From an uncultured Verrucomicrobia subdivision 3 bacterium (GTDB taxonomy: Bacteria; Verrucomicrobiota; Verrucomicrobiia; Limisphaerales; UBA11358): a stretch of DNA of 64,000 nucleotides. Numbering within the stretch: the stretch's first letter is position 1; each line of letters opens with the position of its first letter. The notes beneath the pieces were generated by a model, which saw nothing but the letters and a program-made list of their open reading frames with translations, did no database searches and was not told where the DNA came from. The stretch lies in assembly GCA_903865745.1 (NCBI GenBank), contig CAIPKV010000028.1, positions 1-64,000 on the forward strand, in the 5' to 3' direction. A program made the translations under genes and the position numbers. Below are positions 35,943 to 46,016 of the stretch, piece by piece.

Positions 35943-37181
35943 ATGGCATACCTCAACGACAATTATCTCAAACTCAAAGCGGGTTACCTCTTTCCTGAAA
36001 TTGGCCGGCGCGTCAAAGCGTTCTGCGACGCAAACCCCGAAGCCGCCAAGCGCCTCATCCGTTGCGGCATCGGCGATGTGACCGAACCGCTGCCGGCTGC
36101 CGTCATTACCGCCCTCCACAAGGCGGTGGATGAAATGGCCGCGCGCGAGACGTTCAAGGGCTACGGCCCGGAGCAGGGCTATGACTGGTTGCGCCACGCC
36201 ATCGCGCAAAATGATTTTCGCGACAAGGGCTTGGACGTGGCCGATGACGAAATCTTCATCAGCGACGGCTCGAAGTGCGATTGTGGCAACATCCTCGACA
36301 TCCTCGGCAGCAAAAACAAAATTGCCATCAGCGATCCGGTCTATCCGGTCTACGTGGATACGAATGTCATGGCCGGCCACACGGGCGAGGCCAACGAGGC
36401 GGGCGCTTACGCCAAGCTGGTCTACCTGCCGTGCAAGCTGGCGAATGGTTTTATCCCGGTCCCGCCGAAGAAGCACGTGGATGTAATCTATCTGTGCTCG
36501 CCGAATAATCCGACCGGGGCAGCCGCCACGCGCGAACAACTCGAGGCGTGGGTGAAGTATGCGCTGGAACACAAGTCGGTCATCTTGTTTGACGCGGCCT
36601 ATGAGGCTTATATCACGGAGCCGGGCGTGCCGCATTCCATCTATGAGATTCCCGGTGCGCGCGACTGCGCCATCGAGTTCCGCAGTTGCTCGAAGAACGG
36701 CGGATTCACCGGTGTGCGCTGTGCCTACACGGTTGTGCCCAAGTCGCTCAATGCCCAGACGAAGACCGGTGAGGTCAAGCCGCTGCATCCGCTATGGAAC
36801 CGCCGCTCGACGACGAAGTTCAACGGCGTGAGCTACATTGTGCAGCGCGCGGCGGAGGCGTTGTATTCGGCCGAAGGCAAGGCGCAGGTGGATGCGCTCA
36901 TCAAACATTATCTTGGCAATGCGGAAGTGTTGCGCAAAGGTGCGAAGAAGGCCGGTCTCAAAGTATTTGGCGGCGTCAATGCGCCCTACATCTGGGTCCG
37001 CACGCCAAAGGGCATCACGAGTTGGTCGGCGTTCGATAAGATTTTGAATGACGCGAACGTGGTCATCACGCCCGGCTCCGGCTTCGGCTCGAAGGGCGAA
37101 GGCTATTTCCGCATCAGCGCCTTCAACAGCCGTGCGAACGCGGAAGAAGTGGCGCGCCGGTTGCAGGAATTGAAGTGGTAA
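35943..37181 (+). CDS. dapL: LL-diaminopimelate aminotransferase
   Basis: 412 aa, the family's length. The ATG at 35943 gives [20 protein letters not shown], a typical DapL start. PLP lysine lies in [15 protein letters not shown], substrate and PLP contacts in [12 protein letters not shown] and [10 protein letters not shown]. It converts tetrahydrodipicolinate and glutamate directly to LL-diaminopimelate for lysine and peptidoglycan. This one-step route is common in PVC bacteria, Chlamydiae and plants, which supports the taxonomic guess. Confidence 0.93.
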   Translation: MAYLNDNYLKLKAGYLFPEIGRRVKAFCDANPEAAKRLIRCGIGDVTEPLPAAVITALHKAVDEMAARETFKGYGPEQGYDWLRHAIAQNDFRDKGLDVADDEIFISDGSKCDCGNILDILGSKNKIAISDPVYPVYVDTNVMAGHTGEANEAGAYAKLVYLPCKLANGFIPVPPKKHVDVIYLCSPNNPTGAAATREQLEAWVKYALEHKSVILFDAAYEAYITEPGVPHSIYEIPGARDCAIEFRSCSKNGGFTGVRCAYTVVPKSLNAQTKTGEVKPLHPLWNRRSTTKFNGVSYIVQRAAEALYSAEGKAQVDALIKHYLGNAEVLRKGAKKAGLKVFGGVNAPYIWVRTPKGITSWSAFDKILNDANVVITPGSGFGSKGEGYFRISAFNSRANAEEVARRLQELKW

Positions 37182-38101
37182 CGCGACCCGTCATCGCCGG
37201 GCTGCTGTTACTGGTGGCGCCGCTGTTGTTTGCGGCTGAACCGGATGGCAACGCGCAAATCCGCGCGCAGGCTGGCGATTCGGAGATTGTCATCACCACC
37301 ACGCGACGGCTGGCGGGAGCGATAGGTTCGCTGACGTGGCATGGTCAGGAGTTCATCAACGTCACTGACCATGGCCGGGAGTTGCAATCGGCCAGCGCCT
37401 TCGATCTATCGCCGACCGCTAACTCGGAAGTTTTTAATCCTACTGAAGCGGGCTCTCGCGATGACGGCGCGGGCACGAATACCACCAGTCGATTGCTGGC
37501 AATCAGTGCCGAAGGCAACCGATTGCGGACTAAAACGCAGATGGCGTTCTGGCTGAAGTCGGTCGAACGGTCGGGTGGTCTGCTCGCTCGCAATACGAAT
37601 GTGCTTTCCAACCATGTGCTCACGAAGGATGTCCGCATTGGCTATGAGCGCTGGCCGCAGGCGCTGGATTATCATGTGACGTTTTCCGTGCCGGCGAATG
37701 AGGCGCATGTCATGGCACAATTTGAGGCGTTGACCGCTTATATGCCGCCGGAGTTTAACACCTTTTACGAATTCTATCCACAGACCGGCCGATTGCAGTC
37801 CTTGAGCCAGGGCCCCGGTGAAATAAAACATCCGGTGGTACTAGCCACGTCGGACGGTAAGTTCGCCATGGGAATCTTTGCACCATCACAACCGCAACCG
37901 GATACGATTGGGCCCAGCTATGGTCGCTGGTTCTTTGATGGAGCGCATGTCGCCAAATGGAATTGTGTGTTCCGGGTGCGCAATCAGCAGGGCATCCGCA
38001 GCGGGGATTACAGCTACCACCTCTTAGTGCCGATCGGGACGCTCGCGCAGGTGGAGGGGATGATGCGTGATTGGACGACGGCGGGAACCCTCGTTAAGTA
38101 G
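37175..38101 (+). CDS. Secreted protein of unknown function
   Basis: 308 aa with a GTG start overlapping the dapL stop. A signal peptide ([16 protein letters not shown], cleavage near residue 21) precedes a beta-rich domain containing [26 protein letters not shown]-type sequence. I do not recognise a named family; the fold might be a galactose-mutarotase-like or carbohydrate-binding beta-sandwich, which I infer only from its strand pattern. Its position between dapL and larB gives no functional clue. Confidence 0.7.
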   Translation: MVTRPVIAGLLLLVAPLLFAAEPDGNAQIRAQAGDSEIVITTTRRLAGAIGSLTWHGQEFINVTDHGRELQSASAFDLSPTANSEVFNPTEAGSRDDGAGTNTTSRLLAISAEGNRLRTKTQMAFWLKSVERSGGLLARNTNVLSNHVLTKDVRIGYERWPQALDYHVTFSVPANEAHVMAQFEALTAYMPPEFNTFYEFYPQTGRLQSLSQGPGEIKHPVVLATSDGKFAMGIFAPSQPQPDTIGPSYGRWFFDGAHVAKWNCVFRVRNQQGIRSGDYSYHLLVPIGTLAQVEGMMRDWTTAGTLVK

Positions 38102-38194
38102 AACGCTAGCAGCGTCAATTGAAGTGGTAAGGGCAGGGGATGGCCCGCGGTTTTCCCGCGTGACAGTTGGCGATACGTGAGGCATTGTGCCGCG

Positions 38195-38959
38195 ATGACA
38201 ACGACTGAAGCTGCCCAATTGCTCGAGCAATTTCGGGCTGGGAAAATCCCGGTGGACAAGGTGCTGCACGCATTTCAAGCTGCGCCTGTCGCCGACCTCG
38301 GCTTCGCGCAGGTGGACACGCACCGCGCGCTCCGCAAGAATTTTCCGGAAGTCATCTTCGGTGCGGGCAAGACGCCCGAGCAAGTCGTCAAGATTGCGGC
38401 CAAACTGCTTGAGCATGACCAGCCGGTGCTCGTCACGCGCATTACAGACGAGCATGCCCGCGTGCTACGGAAGAAATTCAAGCTCGCCGTCCACCATGCC
38501 GCCGCCCGCTGCGTGACCATCGAGAAGAAACCTTTGCCAAAACGCGCTGGCTTCATCGCGGTGGTCTGTGCAGGTACGAGCGATTTACCAGTAGCCGAGG
38601 AAGCCGCCGTCACAGCTGAAATCATGGGCAACCGCGTGGAGCGTGTGCACGATATCGGCGTGGCTGGCTTGCACCGGATGCTGGCGCAGATGGAATTGTT
38701 GCAGAGCGCGAATGTGATTGTGGCGGTCGCCGGTATGGAAGGTGCGCTTCCGAGCGTGCTGGCAGGGTTGGTTTCAAAGCCGGTCATCGCGGTGCCGACG
38801 AGCATTGGCTATGGCGCGAGCTTTGGTGGTATTGCCGCGCTGCTCGCGATGTTGAACAGTTGCGCGAGCGGGGTCACGGTGGTGAACATCGACAACGGCT
38901 TCGGTGCCGGCTATGCGGCCAGCCAGATCAATGCCTTAGCCGCAGATGGACACCGATGA
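38195..38959 (+). CDS. larB: Nickel-pincer cofactor carboxylase LarB
   Basis: 254 aa from the ATG at 38195. It has the N-terminal LarB segment ([19 protein letters not shown]...[19 protein letters not shown]) and the PurE-like C-terminal domain: [20 protein letters not shown] and [18 protein letters not shown]. In the known pathway LarB carboxylates nicotinic acid adenine dinucleotide, the first step of nickel-pincer nucleotide synthesis. larC and larE follow on the same strand. Confidence 0.92.
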   Translation: MTTTEAAQLLEQFRAGKIPVDKVLHAFQAAPVADLGFAQVDTHRALRKNFPEVIFGAGKTPEQVVKIAAKLLEHDQPVLVTRITDEHARVLRKKFKLAVHHAAARCVTIEKKPLPKRAGFIAVVCAGTSDLPVAEEAAVTAEIMGNRVERVHDIGVAGLHRMLAQMELLQSANVIVAVAGMEGALPSVLAGLVSKPVIAVPTSIGYGASFGGIAALLAMLNSCASGVTVVNIDNGFGAGYAASQINALAADGHR

Positions 38960-39038
38960 AACACAGATGCTTTCTGGCTCTGTAACTTTTCCCCATCTGT
39001 GCTAACCTGTGGGCATCTGTGGCTGAAATGAATTTTGA

Positions 39039-40361
39039 ATGAAGACCCTTTACCTCGATATATTTAGTGGCATTGCCGGCGACATGTTTATTGCCGCACT
39101 GCTCGACCTCGGCGTGGATGCCGTCAAACTCGAACGCGAACTGAAGAAACTCAAGCTCGATGGATATCATCTGCACATTTCGCGTGGGCAAAAGTCTGCC
39201 ATCGCGGGCGTGAAGTTCGATGTCCACCTCGCTCATGCGCACGACCACGCGCACGCGCATGACGGACATGAACATGCCCACGAAAACGGCCACCATCACG
39301 GGCATCAGCATCACGACCACCCGCATGACCATGGCCATGAACATCATCACGAGGCGCAAAGGAACTTCGCCGAGATCAAGCAGCTCATCACGCGCAGCAA
39401 GCTATCGGCTTGGGTGAAGGAGAAATCTATTGCCGTGTTCCAGCGCATCGCGGTGGCCGAAGGGAAGATTCACGGTGTGCCACCGAATGAAGTTCATTTC
39501 CATGAGGTCGGCGCGGTGGACTCCATCGTAGACATCGTCGGCGCGGCGATTGCTTTAGAATTTCTCGGTAAGCCGCGCGTGTTTGCCTCGCCGGTGGTCG
39601 AGGGCACCGGCTGGATTAATTGTGCGCATGGCCGCTTTCCCGTACCTGCGCCGGCTACACTGGCAATTCTGGGTGCGCGTAAGATTCCCGTTTCGCAGTG
39701 CGACGAGCCGCATGAGTTGGTCACGCCCACCGGTGCGGCGTTGCTCGCGGAATTTGTTAAGAGCTTCGGTGCGATGGACAATCTTGTTGCAGAAAAGATT
39801 GGTTTCGGCCTCGGTACGCGGGATAACCAGACGCGACCGAATGTGTTGCGCGCGGTATTGGGGACGCGGTCTATAGGCCAAGGTCCAAAGTCCAAAGTCG
39901 CGGGCGGCTTGGATTGGGAGACGGATCGAGTGGCGGTGCTGGAAACCAATTTGGACGATTGCACCGGCGAAATGCTCGGCGCTTTTGTCGACACTGCCTT
40001 GGCTGCTGGCGCGCTGGATGTCTTTCATACGCCGATTCAAATGAAGAAGAACCGTCCGGGCATCTTGCTCACGGTGTTGTGTGTCGAAAGCGATGCGGAC
40101 AAGTTCAGCGAATTGATTTTGCGGGACACGACGGCTTTCGGCGTGCGCCGGACCATTGCCGAACGGCGCAAGTTACGTCGCGAATTCGTGGAAACGGCCA
40201 CACCTTTCGGCAAGGTGACGGTGAAAATCGGGCGACTTGGTGGTAAGGTAGTGCAAGCGGCACCGGAATATGAATCGGCCAAAAAGCTGGCAACGAAAGC
40301 CGGCGTGCCGCTGAAGCAGGTCTATGATGCAGCTGCAAAGAGTGCGAAGTTGTTGAAGTGA
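39039..40361 (+). CDS. larC: Nickel-pincer cofactor nickel insertase LarC, with a histidine-rich loop
   Basis: 440 aa. MKTLYLDIFSGIAGDMFIAALLDLG is the LarC1 start, and the CTP-dependent nickel insertion domain follows in the second half (LETNLDDCTGEMLGAFVD). Residues 63-104 are exceptionally His-rich (22 His in 42 residues), a probable nickel-storage or delivery loop. In some lactobacilli the gene is split into larC1 and larC2 by a frameshift; here it is a single open frame. Stop overlaps larE by one base. Confidence 0.93.
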   Translation: MKTLYLDIFSGIAGDMFIAALLDLGVDAVKLERELKKLKLDGYHLHISRGQKSAIAGVKFDVHLAHAHDHAHAHDGHEHAHENGHHHGHQHHDHPHDHGHEHHHEAQRNFAEIKQLITRSKLSAWVKEKSIAVFQRIAVAEGKIHGVPPNEVHFHEVGAVDSIVDIVGAAIALEFLGKPRVFASPVVEGTGWINCAHGRFPVPAPATLAILGARKIPVSQCDEPHELVTPTGAALLAEFVKSFGAMDNLVAEKIGFGLGTRDNQTRPNVLRAVLGTRSIGQGPKSKVAGGLDWETDRVAVLETNLDDCTGEMLGAFVDTALAAGALDVFHTPIQMKKNRPGILLTVLCVESDADKFSELILRDTTAFGVRRTIAERRKLRREFVETATPFGKVTVKIGRLGGKVVQAAPEYESAKKLATKAGVPLKQVYDAAAKSAKLLK

Positions 40362-41272
40362 TGAGTGAAGCCAATCTCAAGCTGGAGAAGTTGCGGACGT
40401 TGCTGAAAGGCTACGGTTCGTGTCTGGTGGCGTATTCCGGTGGGGTGGACTCTGTGTTCCTCGCGCGCGTCGCCCACGAGGTGCTGGGCGACCGTGCCCT
40501 GGCGGCCATTGCCGACTCACCAAGTTTACCACGTCGGGAGCTGGCCGAGGCGCTCGATCTTGCAACGCAATTCGCCTTTCCCGTGCGTGTGTTGCACACC
40601 CAGGAATTTGCCAATGACAATTACACGGCGAATCCCGCCAATCGCTGCTACTTCTGCAAGCATGAGCTTTTCGAGGAACTAACGCCTCTAGCGAAGGCGG
40701 AAAACTTTGCGGTCATCGCATACGGTGAGAACGCCAGTGACGTGGGCGATTATCGTCCGGGCGCGCAGGCAGCGGCGGAGTTTCAGGTGCGCGCACCGCT
40801 CAAGGAAGCCGGTTTGACCAAGGCGGAAATTCGCGAGCTATCCGCACAACTCGGTTTGCCCACGGCGGACAAGCCGCAGATGGCGTGCCTCAGTTCGCGC
40901 GTGCCTTACGGCGAAACCGTGACGCCGGAAAAACTGCACATGATTGAACAGGCAGAGTATGTTTTGCGCGATCTCGGCTTCCATGATGTCCGGGTAAGGC
41001 ATCATGAGATGAAGGGCGTTGAATCTTTAAAAAGTTCAATCGTTAAATCGGGAATTGTTCCCGCCGCTTCAACGATTCAACCATCTAATATTTTAACCAG
41101 TCTCGCTCGCATCGAGCTAGCGCCAGCGGAAATCCCATCACTGCTGGCGAATGGCAAGCTGACGACGGTAGCAGAGGAATTAAAGAAGATTGGCTACGCG
41201 CACGTCACGCTAGACTTGCAAGGTTACCGGCGCGGCAGCACGAACGAGGCTTTAGGCAAGCAGTCGGCATAA
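40361..41272 (+). CDS. larE: Nickel-pincer cofactor sulfur transferase LarE
   Basis: 303 aa. The PP-loop ATP-pyrophosphatase motif VAYSGGVDSVFLARV opens the protein. The RCYFCKHELFEEL and MACLSSRVPYG segments are conserved in the family; the cysteine in the latter aligns in position with the sacrificial sulfur donor described for Lactobacillus LarE (assignment by memory of the motif). It adenylates and sulfurises the carboxylated pyridine ring. Third gene of larB-larC-larE; the nickel enzyme (LarA or other) is not in the window. Confidence 0.92.
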   Translation: MSEANLKLEKLRTLLKGYGSCLVAYSGGVDSVFLARVAHEVLGDRALAAIADSPSLPRRELAEALDLATQFAFPVRVLHTQEFANDNYTANPANRCYFCKHELFEELTPLAKAENFAVIAYGENASDVGDYRPGAQAAAEFQVRAPLKEAGLTKAEIRELSAQLGLPTADKPQMACLSSRVPYGETVTPEKLHMIEQAEYVLRDLGFHDVRVRHHEMKGVESLKSSIVKSGIVPAASTIQPSNILTSLARIELAPAEIPSLLANGKLTTVAEELKKIGYAHVTLDLQGYRRGSTNEALGKQSA

Positions 41273-41295
41273 TTGCCAAGCCTTCAAGTCCGTCA

Positions 41296-44229
41296 TTACT
41301 TCTTGTTGACGGCAAATTGGTAAGTTCCTGAACCAACCTCAAACACAGTTTGGTCGTTTTCCTGACGAAGGAATTTAACACCTTCCGCCGCTGCCACCGG
41401 CTGACCGCTCTCGGTGATGCTCGAAATGTCTTTCGCCGGAATCGAGACGGTGGCGGTCGTATTGACCGGCACGGTGACTTCCAAGGTCAGCCGGTCACCA
41501 TCGCTTTTCCACGTACTGGCAATCTTGCCGTGAATGGAATTGTAGCTGGTGTTTGCCCAGGTCAGGCCATTTCGGATGACTGGTTCAATCAGGATGGTTT
41601 TGTAACCGGGACTGGCGTGATGAATTCCCCCAATGCCACCGAAAAGGTATTCGCCACAGGATCCGAGTGAATAATGGTTGAACGAGTTCATGCTCGGACT
41701 TTGGAACCCTTTTTCCGGCGTCCACCCATCCCACCGCTCCCAAATCGTGGTGGCTCCGTGTTTCACTGAGAACAGCCACGATGGAAAGGTATCCTGAAAC
41801 AGCAGTCCGTAGGCGGTATCCGCCTTACCCGCCTGGGTCAGCACCGGCAGCAGGTAGCTCACGCCAACAAAACCGGTGGAGAGATGGTTGCCCTTTGCGT
41901 TGATATCATCTTCCAGATATTGCGCCGCCTTGGTCTGGAGTTCTATCGGCAGCAATTCAAATTTCAGGGCCATCGCATAAGCGCATTGCGTATTGCCAGT
42001 GATGCGGCCGTCGGCGGCGACATAGCGCTGGTTGAACGCACCTTTGATATTGGTAAACAACTGGTCATATTTATTCGCTTCCTCCACGCGTCCCAGCTCG
42101 CGATAGGACTTGGCCAGCAGATGGGTGGAATACGCAAAGAAGGCTGTCCCGATCAAATCCTTCGGGGTATTCGCTCCAATGGACAACCAATCGCCGTAGT
42201 CATTGCCGCGATCTCGGTCACGAATCAGTCCGTCGCTGTGCTCACGCAGATACTCGACCCAGCGGGTCATCGCCGGCAGATGCTGTGCCAATATCCGTTT
42301 GTCGCCATACACTTCGTAGATAGTCCACGGGCAGATGACGCCCGCATCGCCCCAGGCAGGAACCCCATTACAACCCATCGTATTAGGGCTCACGTCGCTA
42401 AAGGAACCTTCCGCGGTCTGGCCATCATCCACGTCCACCAGCCATTTGGTGAAGAACGCCGCCACATCCGCGTTATAAGTCGCGGTGCGGATGAATACCT
42501 CCGCGTCGCCCATCCAACCCAGCCGCTCATCCCGCTGCGGACAATCCGTGGGCACGCTGATATAGTTGCCGCGCTGCCCCCATTGAATGTTCGACTGAAG
42601 CTGGTTGATGCGCGCATCGGAACAGGCAAACTCGCCCGCCGGCGGATTATCCGAGCCAATCACAATACCTGTGACCGCATCCATCGCTGGTGGATTAGTC
42701 AGGCCGCTGATTTCCACATAGCGGAAGCCGTGAAAGGTGAAGCGTGGCTGCCAGGTTTCCACGCCGTCGCCGGTACACACATAATGATCGATTGACGGCG
42801 CCCCGCGAAGATTAGTGGTGTAGATCGTGCCATCGGGATTCAGCATCTCCGCATGGCGTAGGGTAATCTTAGTGCCCGCCGGAGCGGACACAGTCAACCG
42901 GACCACGCCCACCATATTCTGACCCAGATCATAAACCCAATGGCCGGGACTCGTTTCCTTCAGGGTTTTCGGCTTCAGTTCAATCACCTGCCGCACGGGT
43001 TCCATTACTTGCGCCTCCAGTTTACGCGCCGACTCATCCCGCACTCCGACCGGTCCCCAAACGCTATCGTCCAGACCTGGTTGATCCCAACCGCTCACTT
43101 CCAGCCGCGCATCATAGTTTTCACCCAGCATGAAATCTGCGGACTGAATGGGACTGGCGTGCCATTTCCAAGTGTCATCGGTCTCCACCTGTTCCGTGTG
43201 CCCATCCGCGTAAGTCACTTCCAGTTGAGCCAGCAACGCCGGTTCCTTACCAAAAAACTCAAAGCCGTGATTGCCAATGTGTCCGCTAAACCACCCGTTG
43301 GCCAACAATGCACCCAGTGCATTGCTGCCGGGTTTCAATAGCGCCGTCACATCGTAGGCTTGATAGCGCACCCGTTTGCGATAGTCCGTCCAATCCGGCG
43401 CGAGCACGTGATCGCCCACGCGCTGGCCGTTGAGATGTATCTCATACAAACCCAGCGCGGTAACATAGAGCATCGCCTTTTGCACCGGCGCTTTCACTTC
43501 GAACGCTTTCCGCAGATAAGGCACAGCCGATGAGGTTCCCGGCAAGGAAAGCGTTTGGTCTTCCTTTACGGTTTTAGTAAACGTCTGTCCGCCGAATTCG
43601 TATTCCACCCGCAATTGCTTCACCACTTTGTAGGCCGGATCAACGCCCATGGTCGTGTTGTTGACCACTAAATTCAGGCGGCCCTGATCAATCTTCTGCC
43701 TCAAGACGGCGGTCACATCCGCCGCCGCCCCGCCGGCAACCGCTTCATAGGTTGCGTGATGAATAATCAGCGGCGTCGTGGCCGGCGCTTCGGGTGCAAT
43801 CCACTTGGCGCCCCAATCAGACGGCTGCAGCAGGCCCATCTGCCATTGGGCGATGGAACTCCATGCGCCGGCGTGGCCAGCGCGATCCCAGGCGCGCACT
43901 TTCCAATAGCAGTTCTCCCGCGAAACCAGCGGCTTGCCCGCATAAGCAATCTGAGCGCTTTCATCCGACGCCACCTTGCCGCTGTCCCACAGGTCACCGG
44001 TGTCTGCATCGAGCAGCGCGCGCGATGAGGCCACCAGAACCTGATACGCGGACTGTACCTCGCCACGCTTTTCAGCCGTAAGAATCCAACTAAAGCGCGG
44101 ACTGCTCGCATCAATCCCCAGCGGGTTGACCAGATATTCGCATCGCAAGTTTTGCGTCGTCACGGCGGCTGAACAGATACCGGACAGCAGGACGGTTCCC
44201 CAGAGAATGATGTGCTTTGAAAGGTTCAT
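41296..44229 (-). CDS. Secreted alpha-L-rhamnosidase, GH78
   Basis: 977 aa with an N-terminal signal peptide (HIILWGTVLLSGICSAA). Domain order fits GH78: fibronectin-like and beta-sandwich modules at the N-terminus (YLVNPLGIDASSPRFSWIL), carbohydrate-binding beta domains (about 230-420), the (alpha/alpha)6 barrel with acidic residues in CPQRDERLGWMGDAEVF and WGDAGVICPWTIYEVYGD, and a C-terminal beta-sandwich. It releases terminal rhamnose from pectin or other plant polysaccharides and glycosides. Convergent with larE. Confidence 0.93.
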   Translation of the reverse strand: MNLSKHIILWGTVLLSGICSAAVTTQNLRCEYLVNPLGIDASSPRFSWILTAEKRGEVQSAYQVLVASSRALLDADTGDLWDSGKVASDESAQIAYAGKPLVSRENCYWKVRAWDRAGHAGAWSSIAQWQMGLLQPSDWGAKWIAPEAPATTPLIIHHATYEAVAGGAAADVTAVLRQKIDQGRLNLVVNNTTMGVDPAYKVVKQLRVEYEFGGQTFTKTVKEDQTLSLPGTSSAVPYLRKAFEVKAPVQKAMLYVTALGLYEIHLNGQRVGDHVLAPDWTDYRKRVRYQAYDVTALLKPGSNALGALLANGWFSGHIGNHGFEFFGKEPALLAQLEVTYADGHTEQVETDDTWKWHASPIQSADFMLGENYDARLEVSGWDQPGLDDSVWGPVGVRDESARKLEAQVMEPVRQVIELKPKTLKETSPGHWVYDLGQNMVGVVRLTVSAPAGTKITLRHAEMLNPDGTIYTTNLRGAPSIDHYVCTGDGVETWQPRFTFHGFRYVEISGLTNPPAMDAVTGIVIGSDNPPAGEFACSDARINQLQSNIQWGQRGNYISVPTDCPQRDERLGWMGDAEVFIRTATYNADVAAFFTKWLVDVDDGQTAEGSFSDVSPNTMGCNGVPAWGDAGVICPWTIYEVYGDKRILAQHLPAMTRWVEYLREHSDGLIRDRDRGNDYGDWLSIGANTPKDLIGTAFFAYSTHLLAKSYRELGRVEEANKYDQLFTNIKGAFNQRYVAADGRITGNTQCAYAMALKFELLPIELQTKAAQYLEDDINAKGNHLSTGFVGVSYLLPVLTQAGKADTAYGLLFQDTFPSWLFSVKHGATTIWERWDGWTPEKGFQSPSMNSFNHYSLGSCGEYLFGGIGGIHHASPGYKTILIEPVIRNGLTWANTSYNSIHGKIASTWKSDGDRLTLEVTVPVNTTATVSIPAKDISSITESGQPVAAAEGVKFLRQENDQTVFEVGSGTYQFAVNKK

Positions 44230-44300
44230 TGAGTGAAAGATTAATGGGTCCGCATAAAAGTGGACAGCCGTTTGTGTCTAGTCAGCCGGAATTCTTCTAG

Positions 44301-45341
44301 TCAACCTTCCGCCCTAGCCCAAGCGGGCAGGGGAGCCGTAAACTCGACCGGGGTCAGTGTCTGCGGATGAATAAACTTTATATGCCCTGCGTGTAGACAC
44401 AGCGGCGGCTCGCCCACGGCCAGCGTCTGTGTGCGGCCGAGCTGGTGGCCGGGCAGATACAGCGCATCGCCACACACCGGCAACCCCAGTTGCCAGAGAT
44501 GCACGCGAATCTGATTCGTGCGCCCCGTTAGTGGCTTTACTTCAATCAAATTCGTGCCGTCGGCGAAGCGCTGGAGCACGTGAAACTCCGTCCGCGCCGC
44601 CAGACCGTTCTCAAAATCAATCGTCCGCGAACAACGCTTGCCGGATTCTGCGCTAATGGGGGCGTCGCAAAAGAAATCATCCGCTGGCAACGGGCCTGGC
44701 ACGCGTACCAGATAAGTCTTTGTAACCTTGCCCTGCGCGAACTGGGCCTGTAGGTGGGCGGCGAAAAGCCGCGAGCGCGCCACCAGCACCAGACCCGTTG
44801 TGTTGGCATCCAGCCGATGCGCCGGATAGGGCGTCTGCGGCTGATAAACCGTATTCAATATATGCTGGAGTGTGTTGCGATAGAACCGGCCACCGGCATG
44901 CATCGGCAGTGGGGCGGGTTTATTGATTACAATCAGCGCGTCGTCCTCGTGCAGCAACTCCACCGCGCCGTTCACGGCTGGCTCGGTGATATTCGGAAAG
45001 AGATGCTGATAACGCTCACCGGCCCGCACGATTTGCGTGGCCGCAACTGCTAACTGGTCCAAATTCACGATTCGGCCCAGCGCGAATTCCGCCTCCCACT
45101 CAGTTACCGAAACATTCCCAACCATCCGACCCAGCGCGGCCAGCAGGGGCAGGCCATCGCAAGCGCCGGGAATGTTCAGCGGTTTGAAGTGGTCCTGCGG
45201 CTGACTCCCCGGCAAGGGGGTGACCGCCAGGCGAAAGGCCGCATGCCGAAGAGTAATCAAAGTGTGGCCAGTGTGCGCGGGAAATTTATCAGGGTCAATT
45301 CGGCTCTGGCCATTCGGTAGGCTGGCCTCGACTAACCGCAA
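44301..45341 (-). CDS. RluA-family pseudouridine synthase
   Basis: 346 aa. Catalytic Asp D178 lies in AHRLDANTTGLVLVARS, the HRLDxxTSG motif. ALIVINKPAPLPMHAGG and PLTGRTNQIRVHLWQLG are the other family blocks. The N-terminal 120 residues do not look like an S4 domain. It isomerises uridine in rRNA or tRNA; which position is not decidable. It starts in the gap after the methyltransferase gene on the same strand. Confidence 0.88.
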   Translation of the reverse strand: MRLVEASLPNGQSRIDPDKFPAHTGHTLITLRHAAFRLAVTPLPGSQPQDHFKPLNIPGACDGLPLLAALGRMVGNVSVTEWEAEFALGRIVNLDQLAVAATQIVRAGERYQHLFPNITEPAVNGAVELLHEDDALIVINKPAPLPMHAGGRFYRNTLQHILNTVYQPQTPYPAHRLDANTTGLVLVARSRLFAAHLQAQFAQGKVTKTYLVRVPGPLPADDFFCDAPISAESGKRCSRTIDFENGLAARTEFHVLQRFADGTNLIEVKPLTGRTNQIRVHLWQLGLPVCGDALYLPGHQLGRTQTLAVGEPPLCLHAGHIKFIHPQTLTPVEFTAPLPAWARAEG

Positions 45342-45368
45342 GTTTCGTTAAAGCGAAAGCCGTGTAAG

Positions 45369-46013
45369 TTAAACCGGCGTAGCTTTGCGGCCCACGAATA
45401 AGAGGTAGCGCCAGACACCACCGTAGGCGTTCCGCTGTTGATCGGTGCGCGCTGCAAATTGTGCCGAGAGCAGCGGTCGCAACTGGCCGTTCATCCGCAC
45501 ATGGTTCACGCCCATCCAGCGTTCGAACAATGGTAGCCGCGTGTCATGAAAATCCACTACCGCTATGTGTCCGCCCGCTGCCAAATCGCGGTGGGCGGCA
45601 GCGATGGCATCCGCAAAGCCGGGATTGAACATCGAGAGCGCGTAGGAGAACAAAATCAGGTCAAACGGGTGTTTGCTTTGAAACTCCGGACCATAGGCGG
45701 CGTGCAATAGATGAACCCGCGACCCGAGCGACGTGGTCTTGCGGCGCGCGACGTTTAACATCGTTTCCGACAGATCCACGCCGGTGACCTCCGCTTGCGG
45801 AAAGAGGCGGCACAGGTTCACGATGTTTTTACCGGTACCACAGCCGACTTCAAGAATGCGTGACGGTGAACAAACCTTCGCCGCCTCGTTCAAAATGGCG
45901 TTGCGCCCGAACAAAAAACTCCACCGGGTGGCGTCGTAAATCTGCGAGTGCAGCCGGTAATAACGCTGAATAGCAGCAGCGTCACCGACTTCAGTTGGCG
46001 GCAGACTGGCCAT
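45369..46013 (-). CDS. btaB: BtaB-like N-methyltransferase for betaine lipids
   Basis: 214 aa class I SAM methyltransferase: the loop RILEVGCGTGKNIVNL, then VTGVDLSETMLNVA and the acidic DLILFSYALSMFNPG. The N-terminal YYRLHSQIYDATRWSFLFGRN is the diagnostic BtaB opening. BtaB methylates diacylglyceryl-homoserine three times to give DGTS. It begins 3 bp after the stop of btaA on the same strand, the classical btaA-btaB order. Confidence 0.88.
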   Translation of the reverse strand: MASLPPTEVGDAAAIQRYYRLHSQIYDATRWSFLFGRNAILNEAAKVCSPSRILEVGCGTGKNIVNLCRLFPQAEVTGVDLSETMLNVARRKTTSLGSRVHLLHAAYGPEFQSKHPFDLILFSYALSMFNPGFADAIAAAHRDLAAGGHIAVVDFHDTRLPLFERWMGVNHVRMNGQLRPLLSAQFAARTDQQRNAYGGVWRYLLFVGRKATPV

Positions 46014-46016
46014 GCT

